Translations under genes and position numbers: made by a program | The notes under the pieces: model-generated | The model's database searches: none | What the model saw: only the letters and a program-made list of their open reading frames with translations | Told to the model about the DNA's origin: nothing | Assembly: GCA_031216755.1 (NCBI GenBank) | Contig: JARUHG010000006.1 | Span: forward strand, 1 to 64,000 | Direction of reading: 5' to 3' | Length of the DNA stretch: 64,000 nucleotides | Origin: Lysobacter arvi | GTDB lineage: Bacteria; Pseudomonadota; Gammaproteobacteria; Xanthomonadales; Xanthomonadaceae | Shown: positions 36,778 through 47,464 of the stretch, piece after piece | Numbering within the stretch: position 1 is the first letter of the stretch | Layout: each line of letters begins with the position of its first letter

Positions 36778-37416
36778 TCAGAAGCTCGCGCGTACGCCCA
36801 CGCCGAACATCGCCGTGTCGCCGCCGCCTTCGGCTTCGGCCACCAGGCCCCAGTTGCGGGTGAGCTTGTACTGCACTCCCGCGCTGGCACTGAACGCGCC
36901 GTCGTACACGTCGCCGTCGGTGTAATTGCCCTTCACCCAGAGCTCGACGTTGTCGGCGATGAGATGGCGCACGCCCACGGCCACGCGAACGTCGTCGCCT
37001 TCTTCGGCACCTTCCTCGTCGTCATTGACGTCGATCTTGGTGCGCAGCCAGCTCAGTTCCGCCACGAGGTCGGTGCGATCGCGCAGGTCGTGGTGCCAGC
37101 CCAGGCCCAACACGCCCTGCGACATGTCCACGCCCGCGCTTGCGATCTCGCCTCCGCCCAGCGGCAGCGAAATGCTTACGTCGTCATCGCCCTTGCGGTA
37201 GGCGCCGAACACATGGACCGACGGCGCGATCGCCGCCGAGCCGGCCACGTAGAAACCGGCAGCTTCGATGTCGTCGACCTCCAGGTCCGGCGGCGACGGG
37301 AGCTCCTGGTCGAGCCGGGCGTAGCCCGCTTCGAGGTAGGTGTAGCTGTGCCCGCCGGCGAACGCGGCGAAGGGCGCGACGGCCAGGGCGGCCGCGAGTG
37401 CGAGTTGTTTTTTCAT
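36778..37416 (-). CDS. Ax21-like outer-membrane beta-barrel protein, paralogue 1
   Basis: 212 residues from MKKQLALAAALAVAPFAAFA, a clear signal peptide. The mature part alternates aromatic and polar residues and ends GVGVRASF, with terminal Phe as usual for outer-membrane barrels. SYTYLEAGYARLDQ, FYVAGSAAIAPSVHVFGAYR and the C-terminal QYKLTRNWGLVAEAE match the layout of the Ax21/Omp1X family. An acidic loop (VNDDEEGAEEGDD) is specific to this copy. First of three tandem homologues. Function unknown; the once-claimed signalling activity of Ax21 was retracted. Confidence 0.85.
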   Translation of the reverse strand: MKKQLALAAALAVAPFAAFAGGHSYTYLEAGYARLDQELPSPPDLEVDDIEAAGFYVAGSAAIAPSVHVFGAYRKGDDDVSISLPLGGGEIASAGVDMSQGVLGLGWHHDLRDRTDLVAELSWLRTKIDVNDDEEGAEEGDDVRVAVGVRHLIADNVELWVKGNYTDGDVYDGAFSASAGVQYKLTRNWGLVAEAEGGGDTAMFGVGVRASF

Positions 37417-37499
37417 CCAATCCCCGGAAGGTGCGGAACGCGAGTGCCCGAACTGTCGCACGAACCGCCGCCCGCGTCGCGCGGCATGGGTCGCATGTG

Positions 37500-37521
37500 A
37501 AAAACCCGGCCGGAGCCGGGT
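37500..37521 (-). terminator. Intrinsic terminator of Ax21-like paralogue 2
   Basis: ACCCGGC (37504-37510) and GCCGGGT (37515-37521) around CGGA. On the minus strand the stem is followed by a T run (complement of AAAAA at 37500-37504). The gene ends at 37548. Confidence 0.8.
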
Positions 37522-37547
37522 CTTTCGGGTACGGCACGGTGCGGCGA

Positions 37548-38201
37548 TCAGAAGCTCGCGCGCACGCCCGCCGTGTACCGGGTGACGTCATCGACGACTT
37601 CGACTTCGCCGACCAGGCCCCAGGTACGATTGAACTTGAACTGGCCGCCCAGCGTTCCGATGAAGTTGCCATCGAAGTCGCTGCCGCTCAGATAACCGAT
37701 CTTCAGCCAGCCTTCGGCGCGGTCGTTGCCGCCACGAACGCCAACCGCGGCGCGGCCGCCCTTCTGGTCGATCGTCACCGAATCGCTGTCGGAGTCGTCA
37801 CCGTAGCGCGCGGTCACGTCCACATCGCGCTCGATGCTGACGTAGGCCGCTTCGGCGATGAAGTCGACGCGCTCGCCCCACGCCATGTGGTAGCCGACGC
37901 CGCCCTCTGCCTGCGTCAGGTCGTCCTCGAGGCGGACCGTGAGGTCTTCGACCGGCTCGATCGTCTCGTCGTCGGACGCCTTCGCGTAGGAACCGAACAG
38001 GTAGAACGACGGGCTGATCTCGATCGAGCCCTTGATATATCCGCCCGAGGCGTCGACGTCGCCGAAATCATCGAAGTTCTCGTTGATGTTGGCTTGGGCG
38101 TAGCCGCCCTCGACGTAGGTGTAGCTCAGGCCGTTGCCCGCGGCGGAGGCGGCAAACGGCGCGGCCGCCAGCATGGCAGCCAGAACGAAACGCTTCTTCA
38201 T
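37548..38201 (-). CDS. Ax21-like outer-membrane beta-barrel protein, paralogue 2
   Basis: 217 residues from the ATG at 38201. Signal peptide MKKRFVLAAMLAAAPFAASA. Mature start GNGLSYTYVEGGYAQANINE aligns with the other two copies, as do GYIKGSIEISPSFYLFGSYA, GVGYHMAWGERVDF and the end QFKFNRTWGLVGEVE ... GVRASF. Acidic loops (DDSDSDS) likely face the outside. It has its own terminator and an upstream gap of 205 bp, so it is probably expressed separately from its neighbours. Confidence 0.85.
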   Translation of the reverse strand: MKKRFVLAAMLAAAPFAASAAGNGLSYTYVEGGYAQANINENFDDFGDVDASGGYIKGSIEISPSFYLFGSYAKASDDETIEPVEDLTVRLEDDLTQAEGGVGYHMAWGERVDFIAEAAYVSIERDVDVTARYGDDSDSDSVTIDQKGGRAAVGVRGGNDRAEGWLKIGYLSGSDFDGNFIGTLGGQFKFNRTWGLVGEVEVVDDVTRYTAGVRASF

Positions 38202-38306
38202 GAGTCCCCTGATCCTTTTGGTGATGAATCCCTGAGCCGCCATTGCAGCGGCCGCCGGCACGATATCGTGAAGAAAGCGTTAATACAACGGTGCCACGAG
38301 TCACGA

Positions 38307-38333
38307 AAAAGAAGCCCGGCCGGAGCCGGGCTT
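38307..38333 (-). terminator. Intrinsic terminator of the Ax21 gene
   Basis: AAGCCCGGC (38312-38320) and GCCGGGCTT (38325-38333) around CGGA, with the complement of AAAAAG as a T run on the minus strand. The gene ends at 38407. The loop and core are the same as in the neighbouring terminator at 37504-37521. Confidence 0.8.
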
Positions 38334-38406
38334 CCCATCACGACAAGGGGGAGAGAGAACGTTGTCGTGGAACTCGCGCTGCGCGTATCGCGCAGCCGGT
38401 GTGCGA

Positions 38407-38982
38407 TCAGAAGCTGATGCGCGGACCGACGAAGTACTCGGTGTAGCCGTCGACGAACTTCACTTCGCCGTTGATGCCCCAGGTCTGGTTGAACTTCACC
38501 TGCGCACCGAGGCGGCCGTAGAACTCGCCGTCGACGCCCTGGTCGTAGTCCTCGTAACCGGCCAGCGCGAACGCTTCGATGCTCGGGGTCAGCCCGGCGC
38601 GAACGCCCGCTTCGACGCTCCAGCCGTCCAGGTCGATGTTGTCGAACTCGGCCTTCTCGTAGGCGACGCGCGTCAGCAGGTCGACGCTGGAATTGATTTC
38701 GTGGTTGTAGCCCACGCCCAGGCGCCAGCGGTCGAGGTCGCCGAAGTTGTGGTCGAACTCCTGGCTGCTGTAGTTGCCGAACAGGTGGAAGTTCGGCGCG
38801 ATGGCGCCGGAGCCGCCCACCGACCAGCCGTCCGCATCCGGGGTGTCGTTGAAGCCGCCGATGTCGTCGGTGCTGGTGCCGACATAGCCGCCTTCGATGT
38901 AGTTGTACGACACGTTGTCGGCCGCGGAGGCGGCGAACGGCAGCGCGGCAAGCAGGGTCAGGGCAAGCAGGGAACGCTTCAT
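38407..38982 (-). CDS. ax21: Ax21 family outer-membrane protein
   Basis: 191 residues. Signal peptide MKRSLLALTLLAALPFAASA, then DNVSYNYIEGGYVGTSTDD, very close to Xanthomonas Ax21/Omp1X. Other matches are SGAIAPNFHLFGNYSSQEFD, GVGYNHEI, RVAYEKAEFD, YGRLGAQVKFNQTWGINGE and the end YFVGPRISF. An outer-membrane barrel linked to vesicles, motility and biofilm in xanthomonads. It is the closest of the three tandem copies to canonical Ax21. AGAGG precedes the ATG; the leader contains an 8-bp inverted repeat (39013-39045). Confidence 0.92.
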   Translation of the reverse strand: MKRSLLALTLLAALPFAASAADNVSYNYIEGGYVGTSTDDIGGFNDTPDADGWSVGGSGAIAPNFHLFGNYSSQEFDHNFGDLDRWRLGVGYNHEINSSVDLLTRVAYEKAEFDNIDLDGWSVEAGVRAGLTPSIEAFALAGYEDYDQGVDGEFYGRLGAQVKFNQTWGINGEVKFVDGYTEYFVGPRISF

Positions 38983-39012
38983 AAGGTCTCAGCCTCTTTA
39001 TTTGTTATGGAT

Positions 39013-39045
39013 CCGGCGCCGTGGGGGACACGCGAGTGGCGCCGG
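39013..39045 (-). other. Inverted repeat in the ax21 leader
   Basis: CCGGCGCC (39013-39020) and GGCGCCGG (39038-39045) can pair perfectly. They lie 31-63 bp upstream of the ax21 start and may form a leader hairpin. Confidence 0.4.
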
Positions 39046-39180
39046 TGCCGAGGAGTATCCGGACGTAACCGAAATTTAACCTGAATACTGTACTCACAGG
39101 TGCAGGAACTTCGTTCCGGCCCGCGTGTCCTGCGCCGCGATCGGCAAAGCATGGCGAAAGGGTGCCCTGATGCACGCCTG

Positions 39181-39186
39181 TAAAAT
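39181..39186 (+). promoter_or_regulatory. -10-like hexamer six bases before the queF start
   Basis: TAAAAT is followed by six bases and the ATG at 39193. No Shine-Dalgarno is present, so a leaderless transcript is likely. No -35 box is evident, and no preQ1 riboswitch was seen in the 210 bp upstream. Confidence 0.42.
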
Positions 39187-39192
39187 CGCGGC

Positions 39193-40014
39193 ATGACCCA
39201 CGACCTCCCCCTCGGCCGCCACGTCGATTACCCGCGCGAGTACGACGCGAGCCTGCTGTTCCCCATCGCCCGTTCGCTGGGCCGCGACCACATCGGCATC
39301 GCATCCGGCGCGCTGCCCTTCATCGGCGTGGATCGCTGGAACGCCTACGAACTGAGCTGGCTCGATGCGCGCGGCAAGCCGCGCGTGGGCACGGCGACGA
39401 TTACCGTGCCGGCGACGTCGCCGCACCTGATCGAATCCAAGTCGCTCAAGCTCTACCTCAATTCGTTCAACGCCGCGCGCTTCGCGTCCGACGCCGACGT
39501 GCGCGCGCGCATCGTGGACGACCTGACCCGCGTCGCCGGGGCGCCGGTGGAGGTCGAGTTCGGCCTGCCTCCGATCGACGAAGCCGCGCCGGACAACGCG
39601 GTGCTCGACTGCATCGATTCGCTCGATATCGACGTGGACGATTACGGCCCGCCGAACGCGACGCATCTTGCCGCCGACTCCGCGCGCGTCGTCACCGAGA
39701 CGCTCACCAGTTCGCTGCTCAAGTCCAACTGCCCGGTCACCGGCCAGCCGGACTGGGCGCGCATCGTCATCGATTACCACGGGCCGAAGCTGGATCGCGC
39801 CGGGCTGCTGCGTTACCTGGTGTCGTTCCGCGACCACGCCGAATTCCACGAGCAGTGCGTCGAACGCGTGTTCGTCGATCTGCTCGCGCGCACCGGCGCG
39901 ACGCGGTTGTCGGTGGAGGCGCGCTACACGCGTCGCGGCGGACTGGACATCAATCCGTGGCGCGCGACGCCTGGCATGGCGCGTCCGGCAGCGGGTCGCG
40001 ACGAACGGCAATGA
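39193..40014 (+). CDS. queF: NADPH-dependent 7-cyano-7-deazaguanine reductase QueF (long form)
   Basis: 273 residues, the E. coli-like bimodular (tunnelling-fold) form. The active Cys is Cys180 in [14 protein letters not shown], with the following VIDYHGPKL and the substrate Glu/His segment [16 protein letters not shown]. The N-terminal module carries [13 protein letters not shown], the QueF signature. It reduces preQ0 to preQ1 for queuosine in tRNA. ATG at 39193 lacks a ribosome site (see the -10 hexamer). It stands alone; other queuosine genes are not nearby. Confidence 0.95.
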   Translation: MTHDLPLGRHVDYPREYDASLLFPIARSLGRDHIGIASGALPFIGVDRWNAYELSWLDARGKPRVGTATITVPATSPHLIESKSLKLYLNSFNAARFASDADVRARIVDDLTRVAGAPVEVEFGLPPIDEAAPDNAVLDCIDSLDIDVDDYGPPNATHLAADSARVVTETLTSSLLKSNCPVTGQPDWARIVIDYHGPKLDRAGLLRYLVSFRDHAEFHEQCVERVFVDLLARTGATRLSVEARYTRRGGLDINPWRATPGMARPAAGRDERQ

Positions 40015-40112
40015 ACCGCGGCGTCAACGCGGAATTTCCGCCTCTTCCGATTACCTACCCTTAACAGGGCGCGTGCGATGGTGCCTCCGCCAAACGGCAG
40101 GAGAACTTCCAC

Positions 40113-40424
40113 GTGACCACACCGGACAAGAAGGCCGACTTCTCCGACGTGCAAAGCAACGTCGAAAGCACGGAGCAGATCAAGCCGGATTTCAGCGACG
40201 TCCAGTCGTCGATCAGTTCGACCGAGCAGATCACCTCCGCCACGGCCGGCGAGGCGCAGACCTATACCGTGCAGAAAGGCGACACGCTCTCGCACATCGC
40301 CAAGCAGTTCTACGGAAAGGCCAGCCAGTGGAACGCGATCTTCGACGCGAACCGCGACCAGCTCGACGACCCCGACCGCATCCAGCCCGGCCAGGTGCTG
40401 CGCATTCCGCCCTCGGGCGAATGA
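40113..40424 (+). CDS. LysM-domain protein
   Basis: 103 residues starting at GTG 40113 with AGGAGA 9 bases upstream. The N-terminal half (about 1-45) has a repeated acidic motif, KADFSDVQSN and KPDFSDVQSS, and no signal peptide. The C-terminal LysM (about 49-98) reads YTVQKGDTLSHIAKQFYGKA and PDRIQPGQVLRIP. LysM domains bind peptidoglycan or other GlcNAc polymers. It resembles the C-terminal part of YgaU/Kbp-type potassium-binding proteins, but the BON domain is missing. The cell location is unclear because no export signal is visible. Confidence 0.85.
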   Translation: MTTPDKKADFSDVQSNVESTEQIKPDFSDVQSSISSTEQITSATAGEAQTYTVQKGDTLSHIAKQFYGKASQWNAIFDANRDQLDDPDRIQPGQVLRIPPSGE

Positions 40425-40465
40425 GCGCCGGCCACTCGACCCTGCCCTCTCCAGGAGATGTCCCG

Positions 40466-40969
40466 ATGACGACCCGTAACCGCCTGAACACCGCCATTGC
40501 CGCCGCGCTGCTCGCGTCGGTGGCGCTGGTCGGCTGCAAGAAGAAGGAAGAACCCGTCGCCACCAGCACGCCGCCGGCGACGACCGAACCGGCTGCGCCG
40601 GCCCCGGCTCCGGCGCCCGCGCCGGCCGCCACCGTGTCCGTGACCACGGTCGACCTGGGCACCGCCGTGGGTGCCGACAAGAAGGTCGCCACGCCGACCG
40701 CGACGTTCAAGCCGTCCGACACCATCAACGCTTCGGTCGGGACGACCACGTCCGATCCGGCGGCGGCGGTACCGGCCAAGCTCGGCGCCAAGTGGACTTT
40801 CCAGGACGGTCAGACCGTCAAGGAAGACACCTCCGACATCAACTTCGCCGGCCCGGGCCAGACCGTCTTCAGCATCAACAGCCCGAAGGGTTTCCCGACC
40901 GGCAAGTACAAGCTCGAAGTCATGCTCGACGGCGCCGTCGTGCAGACGCGCGACTTCGAGGTGAAGTAA
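40466..40969 (+). CDS. Hypothetical lipoprotein with Pro/Ala linker
   Basis: 167 residues. Signal peptide with lipobox LVGC (Cys24), followed by KKKEEP and a Pro/Ala/Thr linker (about 30-55). The C-terminal strand-rich domain (about 56-167) has TFKPSDTINASVGTTTSDPA, AKWTFQDGQTVKED and GFPTGKYKLEVMLDGA, similar in pattern to immunoglobulin-like envelope proteins. No family is assigned. CAGGAGATG lies upstream. It is transcribed with the LysM gene (42-bp gap) and ends at a strong terminator. Confidence 0.75.
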   Translation: MTTRNRLNTAIAAALLASVALVGCKKKEEPVATSTPPATTEPAAPAPAPAPAPAATVSVTTVDLGTAVGADKKVATPTATFKPSDTINASVGTTTSDPAAAVPAKLGAKWTFQDGQTVKEDTSDINFAGPGQTVFSINSPKGFPTGKYKLEVMLDGAVVQTRDFEVK

Positions 40970-41003
40970 CCGTCTCTCTCCCCCACCTCTGGTGGGCAAG
41001 CAT

Positions 41004-41032
41004 GGGCGCGGTTTCCACCGCGCCCTTTTTTT
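41004..41032 (+). terminator. Intrinsic terminator after the lipoprotein gene
   Basis: GGGCGCGGT (41004-41012) and ACCGCGCCC (41017-41025) form a 9-bp perfect stem over TTCC, followed by seven T. It closes the LysM-lipoprotein unit. Confidence 0.92.
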
Positions 41033-41035
41033 GTC

Positions 41036-41452
41036 TCAGCGCGCCGGCAGCACGCCGTCGACGTAGTACCAGCGGCCGCCTTCGCGAAGGAAGCGGCTGA
41101 TTTCGTGCAGGCGGAAGGCCGAGCCGCCGCCGACCCGGTAACGCGCCACGAATTCGACGATGGCATGGTCCGCATCCACGACGGTGTGCCGCTTCACGTC
41201 CAGGCCGAGCCAGCGCGTCGCGGCGGCATCGCCCAGATCGAGCGTTTCCGGTCGCGTATCCGGGTGCCAGCTCGCCAACAGGTACGGGACATCGCCCAGC
41301 ACGTAGGCGCAGTACCGCGAGCGCATCAGCGCCTCCGCGTCCGCCGCGGGCGCACCGGCATGCAGCGGGCCGCAACACTGGCCGTACGGGCGATCGCGCC
41401 CGCAGGGGCATGGGGTCGAAGGCGCGATCGGCGCGGGCGAGGTCGGGTTCAT
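41036..41452 (-). CDS. YchJ-family SEC-C motif protein
   Basis: 138 residues. The N-terminus carries the SEC-C zinc motif [14 protein letters not shown] (about 14-27). The UPF0225 (YchJ) body follows with [20 protein letters not shown], the family hallmark, and a strand-rich NTF2-like end with [18 protein letters not shown]. The function is not established; zinc binding is expected. Divergent from a second SEC-C protein with only 68 bp between start codons, which suggests joint control. Confidence 0.88.
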   Translation of the reverse strand: MNPTSPAPIAPSTPCPCGRDRPYGQCCGPLHAGAPAADAEALMRSRYCAYVLGDVPYLLASWHPDTRPETLDLGDAAATRWLGLDVKRHTVVDADHAIVEFVARYRVGGGSAFRLHEISRFLREGGRWYYVDGVLPAR

Positions 41453-41520
41453 GCGGGAATTCTCGGCGAAGGGACGCCGCTGCGACTACCATGGCCCGCC
41501 CCCGCGAAGCACGAGCCGCC

Positions 41521-42231
<711 letters not shown>

Positions 42232-42254
42232 CCCCGCGTCCGTGATTCCCTGAG

Positions 42255-42277
42255 CCCGGGCACGCGAGGCGCCCGGG
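42255..42277 (+). other. GC-rich hairpin after the YecA-like gene
   Basis: CCCGGGC (42255-42261) pairs with GCCCGGG (42271-42277). The stem resembles the one at 6951-6975 (CCCGGGCA...GCGA...GCCCGGG). There is no U-tract. The rest of the 299-bp spacer before icd shows no gene. Confidence 0.4.
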
Positions 42278-42281
42278 TTGA

Positions 42282-44756
<2,475 letters not shown>

Positions 44757-44765
44757 GCCACCGCG

Positions 44766-44791
44766 CCCACCCCTGCGAACGCAGGGGTGGG
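44766..44791. terminator. Strong hairpin between convergent icd and hypothetical gene
   Basis: CCCACCCCTGC (44766-44776) pairs with GCAGGGGTGGG (44781-44791) over GAAC: an 11-bp perfect stem. It lies 10 bp after icd and 16 bp from the end of the leftward gene. There is no U-tract, so termination may be partial or Rho-assisted. Confidence 0.55.
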
Positions 44792-44806
44792 ACGCCTGTG
44801 GAGCCG

Positions 44807-45181
44807 TCAGCGCGTCGCGGGCTTCAGCATCGGGCAACCCGGTGCCACGGCGCCATCCTCGTCGCTCACGCACAGGCGGAAATCGCGCAGGCCGGCGATC
44901 TGCCGCGTATCGCCATCGGCCACGACGAAACGCCGGATCGGCGTCGAGACGCACGATCCGCTCTTCGCGTTCGCCGCCGAACAGTCGCGCGCGAACAACG
45001 TGTAGTGGCACTGCCCGCTCGCGCTGCGGATGCACTCGAAACGCGCCACGCCGGCTTCGACGACCGCACGGCTCTCCAGCGTGGACGCCCCGTCGTGCAC
45101 TATGCGATCGACGAACGTGCTTCGTCCCACGTCGCAACCGAACAGGGACAGCACGAAATACAGCAACGCCTGGAACTTCAT
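44807..45181 (-). CDS. Hypothetical exported protein
   Basis: 124 residues from the ATG at 45181. The N-terminus MKFQALLYFVLSLFGCDVGR is hydrophobic with a Cys at 16; this could be a short signal peptide or a poor lipobox (LFGC). The mature part has several Cys (CIRSASGQCHYTLFARDC, GSCVSTP, LCVSDED, PGCPML), so disulfides are likely. The family is not recognised. It lies 64 bp after the LytTR regulator gene and may be co-transcribed with it. Confidence 0.65.
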   Translation of the reverse strand: MKFQALLYFVLSLFGCDVGRSTFVDRIVHDGASTLESRAVVEAGVARFECIRSASGQCHYTLFARDCSAANAKSGSCVSTPIRRFVVADGDTRQIAGLRDFRLCVSDEDGAVAPGCPMLKPATR

Positions 45182-45245
45182 GGTGCACCTCGCAGATGGA
45201 ATGGCGGTCCGTTGCCGGAGCGTGGTTCGCAGGGGAACGTGGACG

Positions 45246-46019
45246 TCACATGTGGCGGAACAGCGCCATGAACGGCGCGCTGACCGGGAGCGTTTCCGGA
45301 CGCGATTTGAGCCGCACCGTGCCGCGCCCGGTGTCGTCGCGCACGATGCCGGCAATCGCCTTGAGATTGACGATGGTGGAGCGGTGGATCTGCTTGAACG
45401 TGTTCGGATCGAGCACGCCGAGCAGCTCGCGGATCGGCGTTCGCAGCAGCGCCTCGCCTTCCGCGGTGACGACGGTGGTGTACTTGTTGTCGGCACGGAA
45501 GTAGGCGACTTCGTCCACCAGGATCAGGCGCGTCTCGCGTCCGGCGCTGGCGGTGATCCATGTCAGGGGCGGTGCGGCAGCGGCGGCCGGCCTCGCGCCG
45601 AGGCGTTGCAACAAGTCGGCGAGCACCGCCGCGTCGTTGTGGCCGGTGCGCGCTTTCAGCCGCTGCACCGTGGTGGCCAGACGCGCAGGCGAGATCGGCT
45701 TGAGCAGGTAGTCGACCGCGCCGCGTTCGAACGCGTCGATGGCGTACTGGTCGTACGCGGTGACGAACACGATCTGCGTGCGCGGCGACACCTGCGCGGC
45801 CGCGGCGGCGACTTCCAGGCCGGTGATGCCGGGCATGCGGATGTCGAGGAAGGCGACGCCGGGCGTGTGCTCGGCCAGCGCTTCCAGTGCGCTCGCGCCG
45901 TCCTCGCATTCGGCGAGGACCTCCAGCTCCGGCCACGCGTCGCGAAGCTGTTTGACCAGCGCTTCGCGCAGCAGGGTTTCGTCTTCGGCGACGACGCAGG
46001 TGAGGGCGTGCTCAGGCAT
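45246..46019 (-). CDS. LytTR-type response regulator
   Basis: 257 residues. The receiver (about 6-120) has phospho-acceptor Asp59 in VAFLDIRMPG and Lys in YLLKPIS. A short Ala-rich linker follows, then the LytTR DNA-binding domain (about 150-255) with YFRADNKYTTVVTAEGEALL and FKQIHRSTIVNLKAI. It belongs to the AlgR/LytR group. Overlaps the sensor kinase gene by 8 bp, so the two form one two-component system. It binds DNA through beta strands at direct repeats; no such repeat was identified here. Confidence 0.92.
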   Translation of the reverse strand: MPEHALTCVVAEDETLLREALVKQLRDAWPELEVLAECEDGASALEALAEHTPGVAFLDIRMPGITGLEVAAAAAQVSPRTQIVFVTAYDQYAIDAFERGAVDYLLKPISPARLATTVQRLKARTGHNDAAVLADLLQRLGARPAAAAAPPLTWITASAGRETRLILVDEVAYFRADNKYTTVVTAEGEALLRTPIRELLGVLDPNTFKQIHRSTIVNLKAIAGIVRDDTGRGTVRLKSRPETLPVSAPFMALFRHM

Positions 46020-47286
46020 GGGGGTCCTCCGTCGGCGCGGCGGGAATCGCGGGCGGCAGCGCGGGCGGGACGGAGATCGTCGCCGCCACGCCGCTGGGGA
46101 AATTCGCCACGACCGACAGCGCGGCGCTCGCGCCGTACAGCAGGCGCAGGCGCTCGCGCACGTTCTTCAGGCCGATGCCGGTGCCGCTGTTCTTCGTGTT
46201 GAAGCCTTCGCCGTCGTCGGCGACCGTCACGGCGACGACGTCGTCCACGCGCCGCGCGCGAATCCACACCGTGCCGCCGCCCGTGCGCGGTTCCAGTCCG
46301 TGCTTGATCGCGTTCTCCACCAGCGTCTGCAGCACCATTGGCGGCAGCGGCGTGGCGCGCAGCGATTCGGGTACGTCGACCTGCACCGCGAGCCTGGACC
46401 CCATGCGGATCTTCAGGATTTCCAGATACGCCAGCGCGCGCTCGAGTTCGGCGCTCAGCGTGGACATGCCGTTGTCGGCACTCGGCAACGAGCGGCGCAG
46501 GTACTGGATGAGGTGGCCGAGCATCTCGTCGGCGCGCGCCGGATCGCTGCGCGTGAGCAGCTGCGCGCTGGCCAGCGTGTTGTAGAGGAAGTGCGGTTCG
46601 ACCTGGGCGTGCAGGAGGTTGAGGCGCGCGACGGTGAGCTCCTTCTCCGTCGCGGTCTGCGCCGCTTCGGACTTCTCGTCGCGGCGTCGCTGCGCGACAC
46701 GCCGGCTGATCGCACGCGCGATCGCTTCGGCGTTCTCGAAGTTCGTGCCGTCGTCGACGATGAACCAGTCGCTCCACGCGGGGCTTTCGGGTTCGCAGAT
46801 GAGCGTGACGCTGGCGGCGTCGCGTCCCGGCACGACCGTGGCGAGGATGCGGTTGCGCGGGATGCCGAACCAGCGCATCGGGTTCCACCGGCCGAGCGGA
46901 TAGTCGCCATCGTTCTGCGGACGCTCGACGATGGCGCGCAGCTGCAGGCTGTCGCGTGCGCTTTCCACGTGGCCGATGCGCGGCAGTTCGCGCACGGCGG
47001 CATCGACCAGATCAAAGGCCTCCCCGGCTTCGAAGGGGATTTCCACCTGTCGACGCTGCCGGTTGTCGAGCGCTTCCTTGTCCACGCGGTTGGCGATGAG
47101 CCGCACGCGGCCCACGTGCGACACCGCGGCCACGATCACCAGCGCCATGGTCGCCATGCCGGCCATGCTGAGCAGCCAGTCGAGCCGGCGCAGCCCGGGC
47201 AACTGGTCCCAGATGGCCGATGCGACCAGCAACGCCAGCAGCCAGGCGAAGCCGATGCGCAGCACGAAGGCCAGAGTCTTGAGCAC
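46012..47286 (-). CDS. LytS/YpdA-type sensor histidine kinase
   Basis: 424 residues from GTG at 47286 (MLKTLAFVLRIGFAW). Two membrane helices (about 5-27 and 37-58) are followed by a cytoplasmic domain of about 120 residues without known fold. The His_kinase family signature is LLHAQVEPHFLYNTLASAQLL, in which the His is autophosphorylated. The ATPase domain has LVENAIKHGL, VADDGEGF and GTGIGLKNVRERL. Signal unknown. Operon with the LytTR regulator. A GA/CT repeat lies between its start and the DUF4344 gene. Confidence 0.9.
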   Translation of the reverse strand: MLKTLAFVLRIGFAWLLALLVASAIWDQLPGLRRLDWLLSMAGMATMALVIVAAVSHVGRVRLIANRVDKEALDNRQRRQVEIPFEAGEAFDLVDAAVRELPRIGHVESARDSLQLRAIVERPQNDGDYPLGRWNPMRWFGIPRNRILATVVPGRDAASVTLICEPESPAWSDWFIVDDGTNFENAEAIARAISRRVAQRRRDEKSEAAQTATEKELTVARLNLLHAQVEPHFLYNTLASAQLLTRSDPARADEMLGHLIQYLRRSLPSADNGMSTLSAELERALAYLEILKIRMGSRLAVQVDVPESLRATPLPPMVLQTLVENAIKHGLEPRTGGGTVWIRARRVDDVVAVTVADDGEGFNTKNSGTGIGLKNVRERLRLLYGASAALSVVANFPSGVAATISVPPALPPAIPAAPTEDPHA

Positions 47287-47392
47287 GAAACGCCCTGTCG
47301 CGGTGGAATGCGGCGCAGCATAGCCGGCCGGGTGCCGGGCGGAAGGGCGGGTGCGACGGACGCGGGGTCGGGGCGATGAAGCCCGGAAAAGC

Positions 47393-47444
47393 AGGAGTGA
47401 GTTGGAGGAGGCAGGCGCGAGGAAGACCGTCCCCGCTCACTCCT
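47393..47444. repeat. GA/CT inverted-repeat element C
   Basis: AGGAGTGAG (47393-47401) and CTCACTCCT (47436-47444) are perfectly complementary over 9 bp, with purine-rich and pyrimidine-rich flanks. It sits in the 178-bp spacer between two leftward genes (DUF4344 and LytS). Confidence 0.7.
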
Positions 47445-47464
47445 CTCCACTCACTTGCCGGCGC

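Noticed and set aside
39088-39099. CTGTACTCACAG as a LexA box
   Set aside because: The spacing between CTGT and ACAG is four bases instead of eight, and the flanking gene is an outer-membrane protein, not an SOS gene.
38983-39192. preQ1 riboswitch before queF
   Set aside because: No preQ1-type stem-loop with an A-rich tail was seen, and the -10 hexamer next to the ATG leaves no room for a leader.
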